From Ktedonobacterales bacterium (GTDB lineage: Bacteria > Chloroflexota > Ktedonobacteria > Ktedonobacterales > JACDGC01), in NCBI GenBank assembly GCA_013815535.1, contig JACDGC010000087.1:1-10252 (forward strand): a DNA stretch of 10,252 bases. The letters are read 5' to 3'. Position 1 is the first letter of the stretch, and each line of letters starts with the position of its first letter. Made by a program: the position numbers and the translations under genes. Below the pieces are notes generated by a model that was not told the DNA's origin, did not search any database, and saw only the letters and a program-made list of their open reading frames with translations. Shown here in pieces: positions 5,598 to 10,252 of the stretch.

Positions 5598-5629
5598 TGC
5601 GCCCATCTGCCAATGAGGCGGTGGGCGCG
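5598..5629 (+). terminator. Possible hairpin terminator after the biotin carboxylase gene
   Basis: GCGCCCA (5599-5605) pairs with TGGGCGC (5622-5628), closed by a T-G pair outside. A small inner GCC/GGC stem (5609-5611 with 5617-5619) can form inside the 16-base loop. It lies 12 bases past the stop. It is not followed by a run of U, so it would be a poor intrinsic terminator; it may only shield the mRNA 3' end. Confidence 0.3.
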
Positions 5630-5746
5630 CAAATTCATCATCTTTGATGTGCCCCCACAGCCATATGACCAGAAGTCATCTCGCACCGTCCTCGCCTTCA
5701 TCCTCTTCTCATGTTGGGATGTATGCTTCTAAGGGGGGAGGAACCT

Positions 5747-6598
5747 ATGAACTCGTCGACATTACTATCGCGGCGCGGATTATTGCGGCGTGCGGGGTTT
5801 GGCACAGCGGGTCTGGTGATAGCTGGCGGCGGCGTCGGTGCCTATGCCCGCGTCGTCGAGCCAGAGTGGCTGGATGTCATCCACGTGCCACTGGTGTTGC
5901 CGCGCCTGGATGGAGCATTCACTGGCTATCGCATCGTGCAAGTCAGTGACATCCATATGGACTCGTGGATGACGCCCCAGCGGCTCACGGATATCGTGCG
6001 AACGGTGAACGCGCAAAACCCCGATTTGATCGCCATCACCGGGGATTTCGTGACGGATGATGCCCCGACATTCGCGGGCAACCTCACGACCGTGCTCAGT
6101 GACCTGACCGCCCATGATGGCGTGGTGGCGGTGCTCGGGAATCATGATCACTGGTCAGGCAGCACCAGCATCCACGATGTCATCCATGAGAGCGGCATGC
6201 GCGATCTGACGAACGTCAGCCACACCATCGTGCGGGGCAATGCAGTGTTGCATATCGCCGGGGTAGACGACATTTGGGCAGGCAACCCACAGTTGGAGGC
6301 CGTAACGCAGCAATTACCAAAGATCGGCGCGGCGATTTTGCTCGCCCACGAACCCGATTTCGCCGATGTCAGCGCGGCAACGGGGCGTTTCGACCTGCAA
6401 CTCTCGGGCCACTCGCACGGCGGGCAGGTGCGCATGCCCCTCTTTGGCCCCATCCATAGCGTGTACATGGGGAGGAAATACGTCGCGGGGCTTTATCACG
6501 TTGGCAGCATGCTCCAGTATACGAATCGCGGCGTAGGCATGCTCTCGCTCCATGTACGCTTCAATTGTCGCCCAGAAATCACCGTCTTTACCCTATAA
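5747..6598 (+). CDS. Tat-exported metallophosphoesterase of the YkuE type
   Basis: The 283-residue protein begins with a twin-arginine signal: SRRGLLRR (8-15) followed by a hydrophobic, glycine-rich stretch to about residue 33. A calcineurin-like phosphoesterase domain follows. The two-metal site is complete: D68 and H70 (SDIH), D100 (TGD), N132-H133-D134 (GNHD), H201 (AHEPD), and H222 and H224 (GHSHGG). Its layout and its ending (NRGVGM...RPEITVFTL) closely follow B. subtilis YkuE, a Tat-dependent, cell-wall-associated phosphoesterase. It should therefore act outside the membrane, probably on a phosphodiester or pyrophosphate bond; related enzymes include UDP-2,3-diacylglucosamine hydrolases. 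The real substrate is unknown. The start at 5747 is supported by GGGAGG (5736-5741) five bases upstream and by the Tat signal; an in-frame ATG at 5711 would add 12 residues before it. No convincing promoter is seen in the preceding 160 bases. Confidence 0.92.
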   Translation: MNSSTLLSRRGLLRRAGFGTAGLVIAGGGVGAYARVVEPEWLDVIHVPLVLPRLDGAFTGYRIVQVSDIHMDSWMTPQRLTDIVRTVNAQNPDLIAITGDFVTDDAPTFAGNLTTVLSDLTAHDGVVAVLGNHDHWSGSTSIHDVIHESGMRDLTNVSHTIVRGNAVLHIAGVDDIWAGNPQLEAVTQQLPKIGAAILLAHEPDFADVSAATGRFDLQLSGHSHGGQVRMPLFGPIHSVYMGRKYVAGLYHVGSMLQYTNRGVGMLSLHVRFNCRPEITVFTL

Positions 6599-6652
6599 CG
6601 TGACACGATGCCCCTTCACTCACGCGGCATCATCTGCTACGCCCCCAACCAC

Positions 6653-6682
6653 TTGCACTATGGATCACTTGGTTGCTATACT
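6653..6682 (+). promoter_or_regulatory. Promoter of the Ca2+/H+ antiporter gene
   Basis: TTGCAC (6653-6658), an 18-base spacer, and TATACT (6677-6682), preceded by TGC to give an extended -10. The start would be near 6689, leaving a short leader of about 26 bases that carries GGAGGAGA (6701-6708). Confidence 0.6.
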
Positions 6683-6714
6683 AGAGCCACTTTTGGGGAT
6701 GGAGGAGATATGGG

Positions 6715-7830
6715 ATGAAACAACAGTCTATGCAACCAAATCAAACGCTGGCAGGGTGGTGGCGGGTCATTGCCCTGAAAGATCAGCGTATCTTACTCAT
6801 TGCTCTAGGGATAACCGCCCTTGCCGCGATCCTCGTGTTCGCACACGTCAACGCGGTGCTGCTTTTCATCATCACGGCTGGGGCGCTAGCGCTGTTGGCT
6901 TCGGTGGTGGGTACGGCGACGGAACAGGTGGGGGCGCGGCTCGGGGCAGGTGCGACGGGCGTGCTGCAATCTGCCCTCGGCAATCTCCCCGAGCTCTTCG
7001 TGGGGATCTTCGCATTACGGGCAGGATTGGTCACCGTCATTCAGTCAGCGCTCGTGGGGTCGATCTTAGGGAACAGTTTATTGGTGCTGGGCGGGGCGTT
7101 TCTGCTAGGGGGGTTGAAACATGGCACGCAGAAATTTACCGCCAATGCTCCGCGCATGATGGCCGTCCTCACCTTGCTGGCAGTGGCGGCATTGATCGTG
7201 CCAACGCTGGCACAGGGACTGCACACACCCGCAGCAGGCCATGAGGCGACGCTGAGCATTATCTGCGCGATAGTGCTGCTGGTGATCTTCGCTGCCAGCA
7301 TCCCCATGGCGCTGCAAGGTGGCCCAGCGAACATGCCAGAGGCCGCCACCACCGGGATGCGGCAGGGCACATGGCCACTGGCACTAGCAGGCGTCGTCTT
7401 AGCGCTGGCGGGTCTCGGCTCGGCTTTCGTCTCGGATTGGTTTGTGAACGCGTTAACGCCCGCCATGGCGGCATTACATCTGACGCCGACCTTCACCGGT
7501 CTGGTCATTGTGGCGCTGGCGGGTAATGCGGTGGAAAACGTCGTGGGCCTTCAATTCGCGTTACGTAATCAACAAGACTACGCCGTCAGCATCATCCTCA
7601 ATAGTTCGTTGCAGATTGCGTTAGGATTGATTCCCGTCTTAGTGCTGTTGAGCTTCATTCTGGGGGGTGCGCACCTATTGCTGGTGCTACCGCCGTTGTT
7701 GGTCGCAGCCCTCGCCCTCTCTGCCATTCTGGGAACCATCGTCATCTACGATGGCGAATCGACCTGGCTGGAGGGTCTGGCGCTCATCGGCCTCTATATC
7801 ATCATTGCGATCGCCTTTTGGTGGGGCTAG
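6715..7830 (+). CDS. cax: Calcium/proton antiporter (CaCA superfamily, CAX family)
   Basis: This 371-residue integral membrane protein exchanges cytoplasmic Ca2+ (or a similar cation) for H+ at the cytoplasmic membrane. I count about ten to eleven hydrophobic helices in two homologous halves, the CAX layout. Each half carries its ion-binding signature: GNLPE (89-93), preceded by the ATEQ-like TATEQVGARLG, and GNAVE (270-274), followed by FALRNQQDYAVSI and NSSLQIAL. The paired Gly-Asn-x-x-Glu motifs with helix-capping Ser/Gln residues are diagnostic. The loop between the halves (about 202-218) has only one acidic residue, so the acidic stretch seen in many CAX proteins is missing. Length fits bacterial members (about 350-400). 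The start is supported by AGGAG (6703-6707) seven bases upstream, and an extended -10 promoter lies just before. I see no metal-responsive element or riboswitch in the short leader. Specificity for Ca2+ over Na+ or Mn2+ is inferred from family only. Confidence 0.93.
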   Translation: MKQQSMQPNQTLAGWWRVIALKDQRILLIALGITALAAILVFAHVNAVLLFIITAGALALLASVVGTATEQVGARLGAGATGVLQSALGNLPELFVGIFALRAGLVTVIQSALVGSILGNSLLVLGGAFLLGGLKHGTQKFTANAPRMMAVLTLLAVAALIVPTLAQGLHTPAAGHEATLSIICAIVLLVIFAASIPMALQGGPANMPEAATTGMRQGTWPLALAGVVLALAGLGSAFVSDWFVNALTPAMAALHLTPTFTGLVIVALAGNAVENVVGLQFALRNQQDYAVSIILNSSLQIALGLIPVLVLLSFILGGAHLLLVLPPLLVAALALSAILGTIVIYDGESTWLEGLALIGLYIIIAIAFWWG

Positions 7831-7846
7831 CCCTTATATCCATCGC

Positions 7847-7875
7847 TTGCATTCGTCGTCACGCTGCCCTATACT
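7847..7875 (+). promoter_or_regulatory. Promoter of the radical SAM gene
   Basis: TTGCAT (7847-7852), a 17-base spacer, and TATACT (7870-7875). The -10 matches five of six consensus bases and spacing is ideal. The start would be near 7882, giving a leader of about 32 bases with AGGAGG (7902-7907) six bases before the ATG. This separates the gene from the antiporter, whose stop is only 83 bases upstream. Confidence 0.6.
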
Positions 7876-7913
7876 TCCCCTAGAACGTTTGTTTATGGTT
7901 TAGGAGGCGCACG

Positions 7914-8882
7914 ATGGCAGCACCCGACGGTGGCTCCCAAACAGAGCCGATCCCCGACCCAATGATGACACGCCCGCTGGCGATGCATATGCTGCATCCC
8001 AAAGTGGTGTTGAACCGCGTGCGTCCCATCCGCCGTGGGGGGAACGAGACGCGCTTCGCGGAGTGGAGCATCAATCCCTATCGCGGGTGCCAACACGCCT
8101 GCGCGTATTGCTATGCCCGCCGCACGCATGTCGCCTTCGACCTGGACGGCGCGGCGGATTTTGAGCGCGAGATCTTCGTGAAAGTTGACGCCGCAACGGT
8201 GCTGCGCGCTGAGCTGGCGCGGCGCCGACGTTCCACGTGGAACACTCCCATCGTCATCGGCACGGCGGTCGATCCTTATCAACCCATCGAAGGGCAGCAA
8301 CGCATCACCCGCGCGATTCTCGAAGTCTTGCGCGACTTTCGCGCGCCGGTGCATCTCATCACCAAGAACACGATGGTGCTGCGCGACGCGGACCTGCTGG
8401 CAGAGATCGCCCAACAGGCCAGTTGCGCGGTCTTCATCAGCATCACCACATTGGATGCGGCATTAGCGCGGCGGCTCGAACCCGCTACCCCACCACCGCT
8501 GAAGCGCTTGCGGGCGGTGCAAACGCTCGTCGCGCGGGGCATCAACGCGGGGGTGATGCTCGCCCCCGTCCTTCCCTGGCTGACCGACGCGCCGGGCATG
8601 CTCGAAGCATTAGCATTAGCAGCGCATCAGCACAATGCCCGCTGGCTCACCAGCGGCACGCTGCGCCTCCACCCCGATGTGCGCCCCGTCTTCTTACGCT
8701 GGCTCGCCCGCGAACGGCCCGATTTGTTGACCCGCTACGAGGCCTGGTATCGCTGGACGGAGCCGCCCGAGCAATATCGCCAGCGGGTGCATGGTCGGAT
8801 GGCAGCGATTCGCGCCGCGCTGGGCATGCCCGGTGGCCCCCCGAGTTACACGCCCCAAGTGGTGCAACTTTCCCTCTTTTGA
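7914..8882 (+). CDS. Radical SAM protein of the SplB-like / Rv2578c group
   Basis: The 322-residue cytoplasmic protein belongs to COG1533, relatives of spore photoproduct lyase often labelled 'DNA repair photolyase'. It binds a [4Fe-4S] cluster through C59-x3-C63-x2-C66 in NPYRGCQHACAYCYAR, splits S-adenosylmethionine and starts radical chemistry. Further group landmarks are the ADFEREIFVK block (81-90), GTAVDPYQPIE (116-126), ITKN (149-152), SITTLD (176-181), EPATPPP (189-195) and MLAPVLP (215-221). It lacks the N-terminal region of true SplB, and nothing here suggests sporulation. The reaction of the Rv2578c group has, to my knowledge, not been established, so a DNA-lesion substrate is only a guess. 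The start is firm: AGGAGG (7902-7907), six bases, ATG. The first 28 residues before the conserved part look unstructured. It has its own promoter and a 98-base gap to the next gene. Confidence 0.9.
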   Translation: MAAPDGGSQTEPIPDPMMTRPLAMHMLHPKVVLNRVRPIRRGGNETRFAEWSINPYRGCQHACAYCYARRTHVAFDLDGAADFEREIFVKVDAATVLRAELARRRRSTWNTPIVIGTAVDPYQPIEGQQRITRAILEVLRDFRAPVHLITKNTMVLRDADLLAEIAQQASCAVFISITTLDAALARRLEPATPPPLKRLRAVQTLVARGINAGVMLAPVLPWLTDAPGMLEALALAAHQHNARWLTSGTLRLHPDVRPVFLRWLARERPDLLTRYEAWYRWTEPPEQYRQRVHGRMAAIRAALGMPGGPPSYTPQVVQLSLF

Positions 8883-8980
8883 GCAGTCAAGAAAGTGAAT
8901 CACCTCACATCGAAACGGGGCGCTTACGTGATACGATTGTCGCACAAGCGCTCTGAGCATTCGAGAAAGAGGTTTGGCGC

Positions 8981-10252
8981 ATGACGAAACAGGCACACCG
9001 CACAGTGCCAACGACCCCCGTGGCGACTGTTCGCAACGCTACGCCAGCCAGTGGGCCGCGTGTCTCGCGCCGTGGCTTGCTGGTCGGAGCGGGTGCGGTG
9101 GGCATTGGCGCGTATGCATTGGCTGATGGTGCGCTGACAGGCCGCATTGGCACCCTGGTCGATGGCTGGTTGCATCCGCTCTCGGCACAGGCATCCATCG
9201 CGCATCTCTTGCGGCGGGCGGGCTTCAGTGGCAGCGCCAGCGAGCAGCATGCCTATGCCCAACTCAGCTTTGGGGAGGCGGTCAATCGCCTGGTCGATTA
9301 CGAGAAGACGCCCGATACGTTTGATCAGCAATTCAAACGTCAGACCTTCGACTTTGGCAACTTCAAAGACACCCAGCGCTGGTGGCTGCTGCGCATGATC
9401 CACACGCAGCGCCCGCTGCAAGAAAAGATGACTCTCTTTTGGCATGGACTGCTCACCAGCAGCTATACCAAGAGCGGCAATTACTTCCCCTATCAGGTAC
9501 AACAAAACCAGTTTCTGCGGGCGCACGCGCTCGACACCTATGACAATGTGCTGCTGGGGATCACCCACGACCCAGCCATGCTGTGGTGGCTCGACCTGCG
9601 CATCAGCGAGAAAGCCAACCCCAATGAGAACTATGCGCGTGAGTTGATGGAACTGTTCTCGATGGGCGTGCGCGGCGGCTACACGCAAAAAGATGTGCAT
9701 GAAGCGGCCCGCGCCCTCACCGGCTGGGGCACCAATGAAACCCAGCATCAGGCCTTCTATGATGCCGCAAACCATGACGACGGCACGAAGACTTTGCTCG
9801 GGCATACGGGCCATCTCGACTATCGCGATGTCATACACATCATTACCAATCATCCCGCAACCGGACCCTTCTTCTGCAAACGGCTGTTTCGTTTCTTTGC
9901 CCACGAAGAGCCATCGGATGCGGATGTGAAGCCGATGGTTGACGCGTACCATGCCCATGGGCACAGCATGCGCGAAGTGGTGCGGGCGCTCTTCAATTCC
10001 CCAGCGTTTGTCGCGCAAGAAAGCGTGCGAAGCCGCCTGAAAAGCCCCGCTGAGTTCGTCACGGGGGCGGTGCGCCAACTGGAACTCGCCACTGATGGCC
10101 GCGCCCTTAGCAACGTGATGAGCACCATGGGGCAGCGCCTCTTTGATCCACCCAATGTGGCGGGGTGGGTGGGCGACCAGCGCAGCGCGAGCTGGCTGAA
10201 CAGTGGCACGTGGCTGGCGCGCCTCAACCACATCAATGCGATCCTGGATGGC
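8981..10252 (+). CDS. DUF1800 family protein with Tat signal (partial, 3' end outside window)
   Basis: The frame is open from ATG at 8981 to the window edge, so 424 residues are visible and the stop lies beyond. A 26-residue polar leader precedes a twin-arginine signal: VSRRGLLVGAGAVGIGAYAL (28-47). The rest is a DUF1800 domain, recognised by RPLQEKMTLFWHG (from 144), DPAMLWWLDL, the signature NENYARELMELFSMG (215-229), ARALTGWG, HDDGTKTLLG, FNSPAFV, MGQRLFDPPNVAGW (383-396) and WLNSGTW near the edge. The family is of unknown function. Its members are exported by Tat and are usually paired with a DUF1501 gene, which I would expect just right of the window. The NENYARELMELF block is rich in acidic and polar residues and may bind a ligand or metal; that is inference. 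The start is supported by AAAGAGGT (8966-8973) seven bases upstream. A 436-codon frame on the other strand is only its shadow. Confidence 0.92.
   Translation, partial: MTKQAHRTVPTTPVATVRNATPASGPRVSRRGLLVGAGAVGIGAYALADGALTGRIGTLVDGWLHPLSAQASIAHLLRRAGFSGSASEQHAYAQLSFGEAVNRLVDYEKTPDTFDQQFKRQTFDFGNFKDTQRWWLLRMIHTQRPLQEKMTLFWHGLLTSSYTKSGNYFPYQVQQNQFLRAHALDTYDNVLLGITHDPAMLWWLDLRISEKANPNENYARELMELFSMGVRGGYTQKDVHEAARALTGWGTNETQHQAFYDAANHDDGTKTLLGHTGHLDYRDVIHIITNHPATGPFFCKRLFRFFAHEEPSDADVKPMVDAYHAHGHSMREVVRALFNSPAFVAQESVRSRLKSPAEFVTGAVRQLELATDGRALSNVMSTMGQRLFDPPNVAGWVGDQRSASWLNSGTWLARLNHINAILDG

Noticed and set aside
5665..5679. ATGAC-CAGAA-GTCAT inverted repeat upstream of the metallophosphoesterase gene
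   Set aside because: Five-base arms are too short to support an operator call, and no promoter lies at a fixed distance.
7821..7836. GGGCTAGCCC followed by TTATAT at the end of the antiporter gene, as a terminator
   Set aside because: The stem is only four base pairs with a two-base loop and there is no run of U, so it is too weak.
8920..8951. GCGCTT and AAGCGC separated by 20 bases in the gap before the DUF1800 gene, as a terminator or operator
   Set aside because: The arms are six bases with a long loop and no U tract, within chance expectation for this composition.
8924..10231. A 435-residue open frame on the - strand covering almost the whole DUF1800 gene
   Set aside because: The + strand codes for a clear DUF1800 protein with a Tat signal and a ribosome binding site. 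The opposite frame has no recognisable domain, no good ribosome binding site and a His/Arg/Ala-rich composition typical of an antisense shadow in GC-rich DNA.
1..10252. A defence island, toxin-antitoxin pair, prophage or mobile element
   Set aside because: All recognisable genes are chromosomal housekeeping or accessory enzymes with consistent base composition. There is no integrase, transposase, terminal inverted repeat, target-site duplication or tRNA.

Overview
The window looks like an ordinary chromosomal stretch of a GC-rich, free-living bacterium, most plausibly a member of the Chloroflexota (Ktedonobacteria-like or related). This placement is tentative. It rests on the TadG-like C-terminus at the left edge, on the type of pentapeptide-repeat protein (a short N-terminal helical module, then the repeats, then a two-helix membrane segment), and on the general flavour of the DUF1800, YkuE-type phosphoesterase and SplB-like proteins. 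There are no rRNA or tRNA genes, no insertion sequences, no CRISPR array and no phage genes.

Layout, left to right. A partial gene enters from the left on the + strand (2-406). It meets the pentapeptide-repeat/channel-like gene on the - strand (403-1737) tail to tail, and the two share a TTAA stop overlap. A 387-base divergent region follows, then an HU-type DNA-binding protein (+). HU converges on a stand-alone response-regulator receiver (-), with a perfect 13-bp hairpin between them that can act as a terminator. Next comes a short-chain dehydrogenase (-) with a parS-like palindrome just past its stop. It is divergent from a biotin carboxylase (+). The rest is all on the + strand: a Tat-exported YkuE-type metallophosphoesterase, a Ca2+/H+ antiporter, a SplB-like radical SAM protein, and a DUF1800 protein with a Tat signal that runs off the right edge.

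Gene organisation. Nearly every gene has its own Shine-Dalgarno sequence, and most gaps are about 80-390 bases, so these look like single-gene transcription units rather than one operon. Several gaps carry a recognisable housekeeping promoter with a TATACT or TACAAT -10 element, often extended by an upstream TGn; where a -35 is visible it is usually TTGC-like. No common pathway links the genes: lipid or acyl-CoA carboxylation, calcium efflux, envelope phosphoester hydrolysis, nucleoid structure and signalling sit side by side.

I found no convincing new multi-gene system. The items most worth a second look are the pentapeptide solenoid fused to a degenerate potassium-channel-like pore, the parS-like site, and the recurring extended -10 promoter design.
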